A DNA stretch of 64,000 bases from Diphasiastrum complanatum (GCA_029204225.1 CM055095.1:41939723-42003722); one strand, 5' to 3'; positions 9,351 through 21,117 are shown, counted from the stretch's first letter. Notes: generated by a model from the sequence alone, not told the origin. Numbers and translations: made by a program.

Positions 9351-11898
9351 GTGGGTATCAAGAATCAAAAGCTAAGCCCTAGGGTTACATACTTTTGACT
9401 TTATTTAGAACCGTGCATACTAGGGTTGGCTATTACCATGTTGATACCCTAAGTCAGCCTTATACCTAGGTTTTTGTCAATATTCGCAATCGACCATTGA
9501 ATGAGCTTAAAAGGTTCACATGTACTTGGGATTGGCAATTCGAGATGGCTTAAGAAAAATTAACAACTTAAATTAGAAAGTATCGAGAAAACAATATATA
9601 CTGCCTGAAATTGTATATTTTTCTTGAGATTCTTAAGGATCTTGAATGTTGCTCACGAAATCCTAATGAATGAAAAAAAACTAGAAATCGAAGGCCAGCC
9701 TCATAGATTAGATACTTTAAAACAAAGGCCAAAATTCACAATTCACAAACTTAAACTTATTAATGTGAAGTTTATATGTAAAAATCATAAGTTTTAAAAA
9801 ACATGAGATTTTATTTTGCATACTATTCCAAAGCTAACGAGATATTAATGGCACTTGTCTATATTTACTTCGTTGTCTATTGATAAAGTAAATACGGAAA
9901 CACAACTTAAGAGTTTATAATTGATATTCCACTTTACTACTATATGTTGTGACATCTTTTCAAGTACCTAATTTTTTGGATTCGCTTGAATTGTTTTTTA
10001 ATATGTTATAACCATTTGAAGCAAATGAAGCAAATAAATCTATATAGACTTATTCTAAATTACTTGCAATCTTTTTGTCATGAATAGATATGATAAAATT
10101 ATTTTCAAAAGGAATATATACATAGCATTTGCCAACATTTTTTTATAGAGGGTGCTTACTATATGGGTAATATCTTTTTGCCAACGATGTTGGTTGTCCA
10201 ATGTAAACTTTTTTGTTCTTTGATGCATTCTAACTTGTAAATTTGAAAGTCTTTGTGCTCTTTTTGGTGGAGTTAAGTTTTCATGCATTCAAGCAACTTA
10301 ATTAATCTTCATTTTCTATAAAATTGCATGGGAGAAAATTTTTGGAAATGAAATAGATAAATAAAATTTAGGTTTATCTTTGTGACACTTGTTGATAATA
10401 CATTTTCTTCTTCCATAACCTAAAAATTGTACAATAATATTAAGCTACAAACTATAAAATTTTGTCATATAAGTATAAAAATGAAGTTTATTGTACCGTA
10501 TATTGTTGTATTTGAGGGTGATACTCAAATAGATGTGTTATTGTAGGATTGATCATTTGTATTACAGAAGAAATTATGATTGGTCCATTTTTCACTTTGT
10601 TTCCACTTTGATCCACATGGCCAAAGTATTCCTATCTTTGATTGGAATGTTGTGTCCAAAATACAATTTCTTATTATATAGTATGATATGTTTACATGTG
10701 ATTCAAAACAACAAATTGCTACCAAATTTAAATGTACTATCTTGGGAATAGGGATTTGAAATTTTTGAACAAATGGATAAGAAATTCTTCAATAAAATGA
10801 CTATCAAAAGATTAAAACTGTTATCCACCAAATAAGTACCTACATTTGGCGATCATTTTTAGTACTTTTTGTGCATTTTTTTCATCGATAAGTAATGACA
10901 GCATAAATCTTGTTCGATAATCGTTCATGTATTATTTTGATTCTATTTTGCATGAATTTATGATTAACATATGTTTTGTTGACGTATAAATCACTTTTGT
11001 ATATTCACTTGTTGCTTATTTTTTGTGTTTTCTGAAGAGCTATTTTTTGCAATGAGACAACTTATGATTTGCCAAATTAGACATGTTTATATTCAAAAAA
11101 TTTAAGTCAAGAAACTTCTATAAAATTCATGGAGATAAGGTTCTACCTTAATCGTTGTCAACAACTTGTGAGTTGATGGGCTTATTCTGCAAAAATTATA
11201 TACATCAATAACATGGTGCATTTTTTGAAAGTGGAATAGGTTGAAAATGTGGACTTATTTCATTTGTGATATTTTTTTTTTTGTTATTCTTGAGAGCATG
11301 ACGTAAGTGTTAGTAAGGCAAAAGTTTGTTCTTATATTTGAGACTGTTGTATATTTTATTATCCATTTTTCATAAACTTGAAAAAAAAAACAGTCAAAAA
11401 CATCAAAAATTAAAAAAATTTATAAAAAAAACAAAGCACTTTTAATTGGTCAACAAATCTTCGCCCACCTCTAGATTGCTAAATTTGGCATTCTCTGATG
11501 TCTGCGACAGTTTATGCCTGGTTCTAGAAGCCATGCAAAGGTAAAAATGGTAAAAAAGTGTCAAATTCATTTAAAACCTTCAATTTTTATAAAAAATTTA
11601 TTAGTAACCTTTACCAGTCCTACTAAAGTTTTCTCTTATTAAATAAGTTCCCAAAAGTCTCTACAAAGGTTAGTTTGTATAATCTAAATCAGACATATCC
11701 ATTACATAGCTCGAATTAACAAATAAATGTAAATGCCCAATTACATCAATGTGACGAGCCTTTTAAGATGACTAAGCCAAAGATTCTAAAAACGAAACTG
11801 ATCGCAAATATACTTTCAAGTAAACTCTTGGAGAGATTTTTACGAATGGTATCTCATGCAAAGAAAGTTTTGATATGCCAATTATCAAATCCAGAACA
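9351..11898. other. AT-rich intergenic spacer, no gene recognised
   Basis: About 2.5 kb with frequent A/T runs and no recognisable protein, RNA gene or retroelement motif. Short frames at 10055-10288 (minus) and 10533-10751 (plus) were inspected and match nothing I know. It may be very old transposon DNA. Confidence 0.5.
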
Positions 11899-12290
11899 TG
11901 TCATGTACTTTTAGTACATCGGGCTTATAATGCATTATAATATCCAATGTAAACTTTGTTAGGCCCAAAAAGAGCTATTGGCCTTAAGGATAAGGCAGTT
12001 CTCTCTTTAGGCCCTTCAAAGTACTTAAGAAAGGATAATAGGCCAACAAGGGTCTAAAGTAGACTTAATAAGACTTAACAACGGCTAACTATCTTTCAAG
12101 ATAGTTATGCTTAGTTAAGTTAGGGGATTGTCTATAAATAGACAAGAGACATCATTTTGGTTATCTTTTGGCTCGCTTGCAAATCAGAGAGCTTAGCCTC
12201 CTCTTTGTGAATGTGAGCCATGGAAATAGAGCTTGCTAGATTTCATATGGCCAATCCACATGAATCTCATCTCCATTTTGTATTTGATTT
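11899..12290 (+). repeat. LTR of Copia family A, 3' part missing
   Basis: Starts TGTCATGTACTTTTAGTACA and follows the 40708-41245 LTR for about 390 bases, with a TATA-like TATAAATA at 12133-12140. Near 12290 it passes directly into antisense Copia pol, so the 3' end is lost through rearrangement. It is clearly more diverged from 40708 than the inverted copy at 41562-41794. Confidence 0.85.
12133..12140 (+). promoter_or_regulatory. TATA box of LTR A
   Basis: TATAAATA lies about 235 bases into the LTR, between a block of CTAACTAT repeats and GACAAGAGACATCATTTTG. The 40708 LTR has TATAACTA at the same place, a weaker box. Inferred core promoter; no transcription data. Confidence 0.45.
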
Positions 12291-13221
12291 GCTTCCATTC
12301 GTGGGATTTTTCTGCTTCATGCCAATTTCTTCCAAGATTTGTCTCAACCATATAGCTTCCTGTGCTGCACTACACATTGCCTTATACTATGCTTCTGTGG
12401 TGGAAAGAGCAATTGTACTTTGCTTCTTACTGGACCAGGAAAAGCAACTACCACAAAACTAGAATACATACCCTGTGGTGGATCTACGATCATCATAGTC
12501 ACCTCCCCAATCCGCATCCACATAGCCACACAACTCAGGTAAACCATCATGCTTCCTGTAAATCAAGCCATACTCTGAAGTGCCTTTCACATAACGCAAA
12601 ATGCGTTTAGCTGCCTTCCAATGCATTTCTGTAGGTGCTGCCATAAACTGACTTACAATGCCAACAGCATAGCATATATCTGGTCTAGTCGTGGTAAGGT
12701 AAATCAAGCTCCCTACTAACTGTCTATACAGCGTAGCATCAAATGACTGTGACTCATCAAGCTTAGAAAGCTTTTTTACCTGGTTCAATAGGAGTGTTTA
12801 CTGATTTGCAATTCTACAACCTAAACATGTGCAACAACTCTTTGACATACTTCACCTGTGTTAAACCCACTTCATGTCCTTTTTGCCACACTTCTACTCC
12901 AAGGCAGCAATACATCAGGCTGAGATCTGTCATCTCGAATTGTTCCATGAGATCTTTCTTGATCATGTCTATCATCTCTTGATTATTTTCCGTAATAATC
13001 AAGTCATCAACATAAAGAGCAATTAAAGCAACCATACCATCAAAGCATAAGACATATAGATTTGGATCAAAATGTGTTCTCACCATCCCCTTTGAACAAA
13101 AGTAGGCATCAATCCTGCTATACCACACACGTGGTGCTTGTTTAAGACCATAAAGCGCTTTCTTCAAGCGACATACTTTATTTTCTTGTCCCTTCGTTAC
13201 AAAGCCTTCAGGTTGATCCAT
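12290..13221 (-). pseudogene. Copia A reverse transcriptase C-terminal half and RNase H
   Basis: Minus-strand frame 13221-12814 reads [46 protein letters not shown] (catalytic YVDD box) and CCLGVEVWQK, all classic Copia RT. After a frame break, 12788-12459 gives YRQLVGSLIYLTTTRPDICY, VSQFMAAPTEMHWKAAKRIL and GYVDADWGGDYDDRRSTTGY, the RNase H with its first Asp. Near 12300-12400 EAIWLRQILEEIG ends the domain. Stops and frameshifts make it inactive. It is joined tail-on to a plus-strand LTR A. Confidence 0.92.
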
Positions 13222-14422
13222 AATTAGGCTTAACCAATGGGCTTAAATATTGTCGCCAAAAAGTAGACTCCGTTCCCAATGGATAAGTGTGAAAAAAATT
13301 AGTTCCAAAGGACCTAATTATGTCCTTTGATCTTTAGCTAATTTAGAGAGCACATCTAGCTTCATTACAAATGTAGAAATCATGCATCAACTACACATAG
13401 AAGATGAAAACTCAATAAGAACTTGTCATAAACACTTAGATATGATAATTTACTTTTTCTTTCCATACAACAGCCGTACAGTACAGTACTTACATGTATG
13501 GATCCATAAAAACATGATGGCAAAAAAAAAGAGAAATAACATGGAGACCCATTTTTTTTTAAAATTTTTAATTTTTTTAAAAAAGTATTCAAATTTAAAA
13601 TGCTTCAAATAAATATTGTAATGTTAAAAAAATGTTGTATTTTGCAAAAAAATAATTCAAGCTACAAAAATTTGGTTAATAGATTTTCATAAATAACTTA
13701 AAATTAGCTTCTATGAAATAATAATACTATTCAAGATAAAATCATTAAATATACAACCACTAGAATAACTAAAAGTTATTTTTTGCTTATTTAAAACAAA
13801 AGTTATAGTTTTTTTTTGGAATTTTAGAAGTTTTTTAAATTATAATTCTTGTATCAAATTTTTTAAATCTATCTATCTATATTTTGGTTAATTATTTGGC
13901 CAAATTTTCTAATTTTTAAGCTATCTATGGATAAATCTCAAAGTTACTTTCCGTAGGTACTAATTTTATTTTATTTGGATCAGTATTAGGAAAGGTATGA
14001 TCATTGTAACGTGGTTGGGTGAAATTTAGTAGATTTGAATATTTTCTTTGTATTTTGGAGTGGGAGAGAAACATTTCAAATTTTCATTTTTGAAGTTTAG
14101 TTCCTTCATAAAAAAAATTCAATTTGAAGGTTTGAATTTTCAAAATTCAGCCCTAACCATACCTTCGCCAACCCTAATTGACCATCACCGAATTAGGTTA
14201 GAAATAAAAGTGAAAATGACAAAAAAAATTTGCTAGATTTTTTTAGCCCTAATCCTTAAAAACATAACTACACCTAATACCTTATACCCCCCATCCCTCC
14301 GTAGGTGCCCTACTTTGTTGGCCCCTACACCTTGCCCTTTCTTCTTCTTTCATAGCCCGCCCACCCCCCCCTGGTTACTCTTTCTCTTTCTCCTTGCTTC
14401 CCCACCCTCCCTTTGATCCTTT
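13222..14422. other. AT-rich DNA splitting Copia A, no gene
   Basis: The Copia A linker and RT N-terminus, expected here between 14423 and 13221 in minus-strand order, are absent. In their place is 1.2 kb of A/T-run-rich sequence with pyrimidine-rich stretches (14270-14440). No LTR or terminal repeat could be recognised, so insertion or deletion cannot be told apart. Confidence 0.45.
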
Positions 14423-15002
14423 TTATTTTCTTTTCTCCCCACCATGCGTGTCTTCTCTTCTCACGCTAGCCCCCATGTTTTTTTTTTCACCTAAATATTT
14501 TTTAATAAAAGACATTAATGCCCCTACGATCGTGCCCAACCGTGCAACCTCAAGATCATAGACAAAGAACAAAAGAACTTTTCTTTTTTGAAATTTAGTC
14601 ATGTGATCTGCTTCATGGTGAGAATCTGTCCAAGGTACATCCTTCTTCTTGTGATTGTCACTTGCAACTTCAATCCTCTTGGATACAAATGGCTTATCCC
14701 TCTTCCATCCTATCTCACGAGGTTGTGACGGGGTATCACAAGGTGCATCACCATGTCCATTATCAGGAATATCCACAAATGGTCCATCATCAAGAGAAAT
14801 TCTTACCATATCATCTTTGTTGGTTGATGTGTCAAATTTCTCAAGATCCTCATCCTTGTACATCTTAGATTCATCAGAGATAACATCACGACTAACATGC
14901 ATTTTTCTCTCCAAAGGGTCAAAGCATCTGTAGCCCTTGACACGATCATTATATCCTAAGAAAATACACTTCAAAGTTTTTACATCAAGATTACCCCTTT
15001 AC
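14423..15002 (-). pseudogene. Copia A integrase C-terminus and linker
   Basis: Minus strand reads KCIFLGYNDRVKGYRCFDP, KMHVSRDVISDESKMYKDED, then a run of Asp-rich linker and KKDVPWTDSHHEADHM. It aligns residue by residue with the plus-strand Copia A copy at 42440-42830 (KCIFLGYGDRVKGYRC, HVSRDVISGESKMYKDKD). It ends abruptly at 15002, where the Copia C LTR begins, so Copia C inserted into it. Confidence 0.9.
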
Positions 15003-15595
15003 TGATGGGACAAGGAAGATAGAAGAACGTGAACGGAGAAGAGAGCAGGAATATTGCGGAACAGTTCTCCCATTACAATCAGCTGCTTGATGCATAAACA
15101 GTCTAATAGAAAGCTTATGCTAAGTATATTCAGCTTTAAGTGTTTTAGTTGCCCAACAGGATCTTAAAAATTAGTTCATACTCACAAAAACGAGAGTATA
15201 GTCCACCGAAGAGATTAGAAATGGTTTGTGTGTGTGATATTACTGGAAATCAGATTCAATATGAAGTTTAGTTTTGAAATAGATGGAAGAGCAGTATGAT
15301 ATCGTGAGTTCCTCAGGTGTCAAAGACAGCCATCGTCTGATCAGAAGCGAAGGAGTCGTAGACGTCCATGTTCTGATCAGAGTGAGTAAACAAGTGCGAT
15401 CAAATAGTGATAAAGTGCATTCAATCACAACAAGCACTTATCTGTGTTGTTATACACGGATAGAAAAACGTCTTGCTGTTATATTACACTGAAGCACAAT
15501 AAAATAGCAATTACAACCAGAATGGCAGCGTAACTGGGAGGCTCAAATCATACATCTCATGGACGGAGCATCACGTAGAGTGTGCCTGGATGATC

Positions 15596-15604
15596 CATTT
15601 ATAG
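15596..15604 (-). promoter_or_regulatory. TATA-like box of LTR C (minus copy)
   Basis: Minus-strand TATAAATGG follows GGATGAATTC, the same setting as TATAAATA at 54511 in the plus-strand LTR. Conservation of position in both copies supports a core promoter. Confidence 0.4.
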
Positions 15605-15848
15605 AATTCATCCATGTATTAATTATAGTAAATAATTGTCACCTAATTAGGTAAGTCGTTGTACTTGGAAGTATTTGGCTTTTGTGATAACTATGCATGG
15701 TATATACGGTCAACGAATCAAGAAATGTTAACGCGGACGAGGACACTGCAAATAGAGCTCTCACTTTGCATTTTTGAGAAGTCGTTGGGAACGTTCCTCG
15801 TTGAAAATAGACGATTGTCTAGTTTTCTCTCTCTCTTTAGAATTTTGC

Positions 15849-16014
15849 GAAAAAGCCGATAGTGCCCTTAAAAAGACGACATTGTCCTTAAAAGGCCGAC
15901 GACGCTCTTAAAAAGATGACACTATTTTTAAAAAGCCACCGATGTCCTAAAAAAGGAGACATTGTCTTTAAAAAGGTCGACGATGCCCTTAAAAAGATGA
16001 CATTGTCCTTAAAC
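15849..16014. repeat. 20-bp tandem array inside LTR C
   Basis: About eight imperfect units of the form CTTAAAAAGACGACATTGTC follow each other. The homologous place in the 53700 LTR (near 54200-54260) holds only two or three such units, so the array length differs between copies of the same LTR. Confidence 0.8.
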
Positions 16015-16615
16015 ATAGTTTAACTCTTTCAAAATAGTTGAAAGGAAGAAGTTGAAGGCAAGTGTCGCTTTTTCGGAAAGATATGAAAAAGCCAACATTG
16101 TCGCAAAAAGTTGAATTTGTGAACTATGCTGAAGTGTCGCTTTTCGGGAAAAAGCCGACACTGTGAAAAAAATAGTTCATTTCTGCAGACTGTAGCGACA
16201 CTTAGTGTATTTCTGCAGACTGTAATGACACTTAGTGTATTTCTGCAAATTGTTGAAAAAGTAATATAAATCTGAAGACTTGTTCTATATGCTAGTTCTT
16301 GGAACTGCTTGAAGATGGGCAAGTCTTCCATGACTTTAAGTAATTGAACTTCACATCTGAACTTGAAATTATGATAGGATTGGTTACCCTTTGCTGGAGA
16401 TCGGCCGAAAGCCTGTTGTAAACATTCTTCAAAAAATTTGGCTGTCTGACTTGTGATTCCTGCAGGTATCAAATGAGCAGACATAGAACCAAAGTTGGTT
16501 TTGCCTGATCCTAGATCAACGATCAATAAACATACAGGAAGAATCATGAAATAGAAAATTAGTCATTCACCAAGGAGACAACTATGGACTTAATTTCCAA
16601 CAGTCCCCCTTAAGG

Positions 16616-17703
16616 TCATGGTTGGTGCCTTGGTATCTTCGTCAAGTTCAACATGTTGAAGAACTTCTGATGCTTGATCTTGGAAAGCGCTTAAGTGAAG
16701 ATGTCTGCGACCATTTCTGTTGTGGAGCAGTATTGAAGGATCACTTGCCCTGAGAAAACTTTTGATACTGAATTTCTATGTGCCTGGATTTGCCATGAAA
16801 TCTGGGATCACTGACAGTGAAATACAACTCAAGTTGTCACACAGAATGGTGGTAGCATTGAACTGAGTGTGATATAAGTTGTGAAGCAATAAATTGATCC
16901 ATATAGTTTTTTTTTAAGCTTGGCATGCTGCGATGTACTCTGCCTCTGTCGAAGAAGCGCAACTGATTTCTACTTCCTTGAGTTCCACAAAATCGGTCCC
17001 CCTGCCAGATAGAAACAGAACCCGGAGGTAGATTTTCTAGTAGAGACTATTCCTCCCCAATCTGAGTTGGAGTAGCCTCACAGGACGAGTGGGTCGATAG
17101 CATTTCCATCATAACATAAAATGTGATCTAAACTTCCCTGAATATATCTCATCACTCTCTTTAATGCTTTCCAATGAGAGATCCTAGGATTAGACATGAA
17201 TTGACTTAACGTGCTAACAGTGTATGCTAAATCTGGTCCAGTACATAGCATTGCATACATCAAAGATCCTATTAGTGAATGATAAGGGTAGTTCACTATG
17301 TCGAGTACTTCACTATCAGAATCAGCACAAGTAGGTTTAGTCAATACTATACTTGGATCCATTTGAGTATCAACTGGTTTGCAATCAGACATATGAAATT
17401 TTTCTAAAATGCTTTTTAGATATGCCTACTGGCTAAGATAGATCTTCTTCTGAAGCCTATTTCTAGTAATGTGAAGTCCTAGCAAAGAATGGACAACTCC
17501 TAAATCAGTCATGTCAAATTCCTTTGACAGACACTCTTAGTAGTGTGCAGAAGAGAAGTGTCGTCAGACAAGATAAATGCATCATCTACGTAAAGAGCTA
17601 TGTGAACTGAATTGGTGCCTATATGCTTCAAATAAATATTACAGTCAGCTAAACTGTTTGCAAATCCCAATATGCTAATGCAGCAAACAACTGGCACTCT
17701 CAT
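16616..17703 (-). pseudogene. Copia C RT C-terminal part and RNase H
   Basis: Minus strand from 17703 gives LADCNIYLKHIG, HIALYVDDAFIL (YVDD box), then from 17392 DCKPVDTQMDPSIVL, SLIGSLMYAMLCTGPDLAY, LSQFMSNPRISHWKALKRV, and near 16700 EMVADIFT followed by a stop and LSKIKHQKF, the RNase H end. Upstream pol, gag and the 5' LTR are gone: the sequence changes at about 17703 to the unrelated antisense ORF. Confidence 0.9.
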
Positions 17704-18328
17704 TCATCATTTTTTTGCTTCTCCATCTCACTGATGAGGTTGATGATTGGGTTGGTGTAGCTCTGCTACTTGATCTCAAAATCTTGTAGCAATTGTTTTT
17801 GTGTCTGGAGCTTGTCAATTACAATGTTGTATTTTCCAATGGGCACGAGATTGGTGTATGACATAGGTGGCACAGTGAGATAGTCGTCAATAGTGTGTTG
17901 GTATTCGACACACTTATTTTGCCATTCCTGGATCATCTCTTCTTTAGCAAGGATCATCTATTCTCGGCATTGTGTATTTTTATGTTTTGTTTCCACTTTT
18001 TTTTGAAGGGCTTGATTTGATCTCTTTAGGAATGGAACCATGGCCTGGTAGGACCAGATACTATTTTGCATCACATCCATTTCTAGTTGCAATCTGGCCA
18101 TTTTGCTGGCCAAATTTTTGCTACAGCTAGTTGATTTGCATTTGGAGGTTGGTGGTGGTGGTACACTCTGTTTGCCATTTTTGTCTAGCTGCTTCCTTTG
18201 CTTTTCTCTCTTCAGCTACCAACCTGTGGTGATGGAGGTGGTCTTGAAGGATCAATTCAAATTCTTAATTAGCCCATGTGCATGAGAGAGGACTGGCTAC
18301 TAGCATATCCACCTCATCTGGTGGTGTC
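17704..18328 (-). pseudogene. Antisense coiled-coil ORF of unknown retroelement, distal part
   Basis: I do not recognise the family. The minus-strand frame 17957-17766 reads AKEEMIQEWQNKCVEYQHTI, PPMSYTNLVPIGKYN and KLQTQKQLLQDFEI: Gln/Glu/Lys-rich and likely helical or coiled coil. Upstream (18000-18328) several frames continue with Ala/Glu/Lys-rich text. It resumes at 23528, beyond Copia B, because Copia B is flanked there by CCCAG duplications. It may be the gag-like or extra ORF of a Gypsy element; see 26287-26990 for a possible relative. Confidence 0.45.
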
Positions 18329-18333
18329 CCCAG
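18329..18333. repeat. Left target-site duplication of Copia B (CCCAG)
   Basis: CCCAG directly precedes the TG of the left LTR and recurs at 23523-23527 directly after the right LTR. A 5-bp duplication is standard for Copia integration. Confidence 0.9.
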
Positions 18334-18933
18334 TGTTGGATTTCAATAATGAGCCTCAAATCCATTTATTAATGAGCATCCTGAAAATCCATTCAAAATA
18401 GAGGTCTTTCCGACCCTGGGTCGAGTCGGATCGGTTCGGATTTTTTCGATCGTTCACTAAATTATCTGAGCGTGTAGATCCTGGATCGGGTCTAATTTTT
18501 TCGATCCCTGAAAATTCGACCCTCGACATATTTTTTTGACCCAGTGAGTCTGCCTACTTTGTACATGTATTTATACTACAAGGCGGTTGTAATGAATATG
18601 GAAGATAGCATTCAATGCGAGTTAGTTGTAGATATTTTCAGTACATCTAATCCTAGAATCTTCATCTAAAAACAATCTTCTGATAATTCTAAGTCTAATC
18701 AATTGTTAGATCAGCATCAGCGTTATCACGCTCAACAAGCTGAAGTTATAACTTCATGCCATTGCACTCATTGTTGATAATAATCCGAGTGCAATTTGTC
18801 ATACTGTTGTTATTGTTCTATTGCGCATTTGTATGAATCCTTTGTTTGAATTATTTTGATGCTAACTGTGGCGCTTCCAATCCACGCATCTAGCTCGCTC
18901 CCATCTTTCCCTCATACCCACTGATTTTCGACA
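18334..18933 (+). repeat. 5' LTR of Copia B
   Basis: 600 bp, TGTTGG to TCGACA. It matches 22839-23522. The primer site TGGTATCAAAGCG starts directly after it at 18934, a one-base variant of the initiator tRNA-Met complement. Confidence 0.92.
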
Positions 18934-18946
18934 TGGTATCAAAGCG
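18934..18946 (+). promoter_or_regulatory. Primer-binding site of Copia B
   Basis: TGGTATCAAAGCG abuts the 5' LTR; compare TGGTATCAGAGC, the initiator tRNA-Met complement. One mismatch. Confidence 0.85.
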
Positions 18947-19074
18947 GGCTTCTCAGTAATTTGCTCTTCATTGTGGATTATTAGTCTTGTTTCTATCAAG
19001 ACAACATTCTAGCAAGCGTGCAGCCAACAATATTATGAAATCGTTGTTATTACCAACGATCTTGCTCACCCAGA

Positions 19075-19930
19075 ATGGATCCGTTTTCTCTAGAGACTCG
19101 ATGGAGGGAACTATCATCTCTGGAAGTTCAAAATGAAGGTCATGCTATTAGCCAAGGAACTGTGGGATGTTGTTGCCAGCACAGAAGTCAAGCCAGAAGG
19201 TGATGCAGCCATTATCACCAAATGGAGACTGAGAGATGGCAAGGCATTTGCCGTGATTACTCTCAATATCAAGGATACACATATAATTTACATACGAAAT
19301 GCTCAGACAACCAAGGAAGCATGGGACATCCTAGCAACCCTGTATGATATCAAGGATGTCACTTCCAAGTTATACTTGAGGAAGAAATTCTTCAACTTGA
19401 AGATGTTTGAAGCAGAAAGTGTTACAAGTCACATCAACACTTTCAAAAATCTTATGGAGCAAATGGCTGCAATTGGCTCAATAGTCATTGGAGATTCTGA
19501 TGTTGTTATGACTCTATTATCGAGTCTTCCTGAAGCCTATGAAAATTAGGTCATGATAAATTTGACCCAGGAGCAAGTTACTCTATCAAAAGCAATTTCA
19601 ATGTTTCTACAAGAGGAAATCAGATAATCTGCATCCTCCTCAAGCTTAGGGTCGGATCCTCAAGTTCTATATTCAAATAATCAAGTTCAGATCCAAAAAA
19701 AAGAGCAATATGTAGTCAGGGTCGAATTTTGGCTCAGGGTCGAATTTTGGCTCTGAGTCGAATTTTGGCTCAAGGTCGAATTCCAACTCTTCATCCTTCC
19801 AACCAAAGCAAAAATTATTCTACAGATACTACAAGAGAACTGGACATGAAATCAAATACTGCAGAACTTTAAAATTTAACAATGAGAAGAAGAAGCAATT
19901 TCATCAACAAGCAAATTCTGCTTCAACCAA
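19075..19930 (+). pseudogene. Copia B gag (UBN2-type) with repeat and zinc knuckle
   Basis: Gag forms the particle. Plus-strand text reads LDGGNYHLWKFKMKVMLLAK, ELWDVVASTEVKPEGD, then HINTFKNLMEQMAAIGS and DVVMTLLSSLPEAYEN, the UBN2/gag-polypeptide domain of Copia. A stop follows at 19547. Near 19719-19790 four 18-bp units encode a Gly-Ser-Asn-Phe repeat, followed by a zinc-knuckle-like FYRYYKRTGHEIKYC in which the first two cysteines are replaced by tyrosines. The knuckle is thus damaged. Confidence 0.88.
19719..19790 (+). repeat. Four 18-bp repeats in Copia B gag
   Basis: Units start at 19719, 19737, 19755 and 19773 and have the form GGGTCGAATTTTGGCTCA. The period keeps the frame, adding six residues (GSNFGS) per unit. 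The same GGGTCGAA word recurs elsewhere in the element. Confidence 0.92.
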
Positions 19931-19949
19931 TTTTTCGATTTAGCAGCAA

Positions 19950-20660
19950 GAGGATGATGAAGCAGCTTTTATGACCAAGGTCAAAAAACAACATGATATC
20001 GATTCCTGGTGTCTTGATTCACGAACAACACAACACATGACTCACCATCATGACTGGTTCAAAGATTATAAATCTTTCACACACTCGCGAGTTGTACAAC
20101 TTGGAGACAACTCATCACATTCAATCTAGGGTGAAGGAACAATCAGGGTCGAATTTCAGAAAGGTGAAGTCAAGCTGCTCTCCAACGTTCTCCACATACC
20201 AAATTTGACCTAGAATCTGCTCTCAGTTAGCAGAATCACTGATTCAGGTCAAAAGGTCAAAATTCGATGCAAACGGTTGCACAATACTTGACAAATCCCA
20301 AACAAATTTAGCTTTCGGAAAAAGGAGTGGCAATCTTTACAAACTTAGCCACTGTTACTCCTCCAACAATCAAGCTCTTCACACTTCTACTTCCAAATCA
20401 TCAAATATGCTTTCGCATTTCAGATTAGGCCATTTAGACTTCAATAGTATTCAATGAATGTCAACTCAAAGACTAGTACAAGATCTGCCTTCTGTAAGCA
20501 AGCCAACTTCTTCATGTGATTAAATCTGTATAATCAGCAAGCATGCTAGAAGTCCTTTTATTTCTGACTCAGTTCATACTTCCAAAGGCTTGCTAGATCT
20601 TGTGCATAGTGACATTTGTAGCCCGATGCAGATTGCTTCCATAGGAGGAGCTCTTTAAAT
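19950..20660 (+). pseudogene. Copia B protease and GAG-pre-integrase
   Basis: Around 20000 the text DSWCLDSRTTQHMTHHHDW matches the Copia protease motif LDSGATxHMT, with G-A replaced by R-T, so the catalytic loop is altered. Then LLSNVLHIPNLT, and near 20400 MLSHFRLGHLDFNS, the H-R-LGH core of the GAG-pre-integrase zinc region; then SKGLLDLVHSDICSPMQIAS starts the integrase. Several stops interrupt the reading. Confidence 0.85.
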
Positions 20661-21059
20661 CCTAACCTTCATCGATGACTTCCCTCCGAGGACTGCTACC
20701 TATTTTTTCTGAAGAACAAATCAGAAACATTCAAGTTCTTCAAACAGTTCAAGGCATCAGCATAAAATTTGACTCTGAAAGATCTACATTCAAATGGAGG
20801 GGTAAAATTTATCTCCACAGAATTTAAAGAATTTTGCAAGGCCAATAGAATACAACAACAATTCACAACAAGCTACTCACCTCAGTCCAGTGGTGTAGCT
20901 GAAAGGAAAAATCAGACGCTCATTGAAAGTGCCAAGAGCATGCTGGCCCATGCCTCTCTTCCAAAAATATTCTGGACAGAAGCTATTACTATAGCAGCCT
21001 ATTTGCAAAATCGATCCATTACCAAAGCCCTGAACCAGGGTCGAACAGTCAAAATTTGA
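20661..21059 (+). pseudogene. Copia B integrase core
   Basis: The open part 20769-21059 reads LHSNGGVKFISTEFKEFCKA, FTTSYSPQSSGVAERKNQTL and SAKSMLAHASLPKIFW, the second half of the DDE integrase with the Glu of AERKNQTL. The first catalytic Asp lies in the preceding degenerate stretch (FIDDF near 20670), in another frame. It is followed at once by the 27-bp repeats. Confidence 0.88.
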
Positions 21060-21117
21060 CCCTAGGGTCGAACAGTCAAAATTCGACCCCAGGGTCGAAC
21101 AGTCAAATTTTGACCCT
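21037..21117 (+). repeat. Three 27-bp palindromic repeats in Copia B
   Basis: Units at 21037, 21064 and 21091 of the form AGGGTCGAACAGTCAAAAT plus TTGACCCT. Each unit is an imperfect inverted repeat (GGGTC..TT..GACCC). They sit just after integrase and break the frame. Confidence 0.9.

Larger units (their letters stand above)
15003..16602 (-). repeat. Copia family C LTR, long (about 1.6 kb)
   Basis: On the minus strand it runs TGTTGGAAATTAAGT to CCTTGTCCCATCA and matches the plus-strand LTR at 53700-55111 over most of its length. The inner edge is set by a polypurine tract on the minus strand (CCTTAAGGGGGAC, 16603-16615). It is about 190 bp longer than the other copy, partly through the tandem array at 15849-16014 and segments near 16440-16560. 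It is the 3' LTR of the minus-strand Copia C element. Confidence 0.85.
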
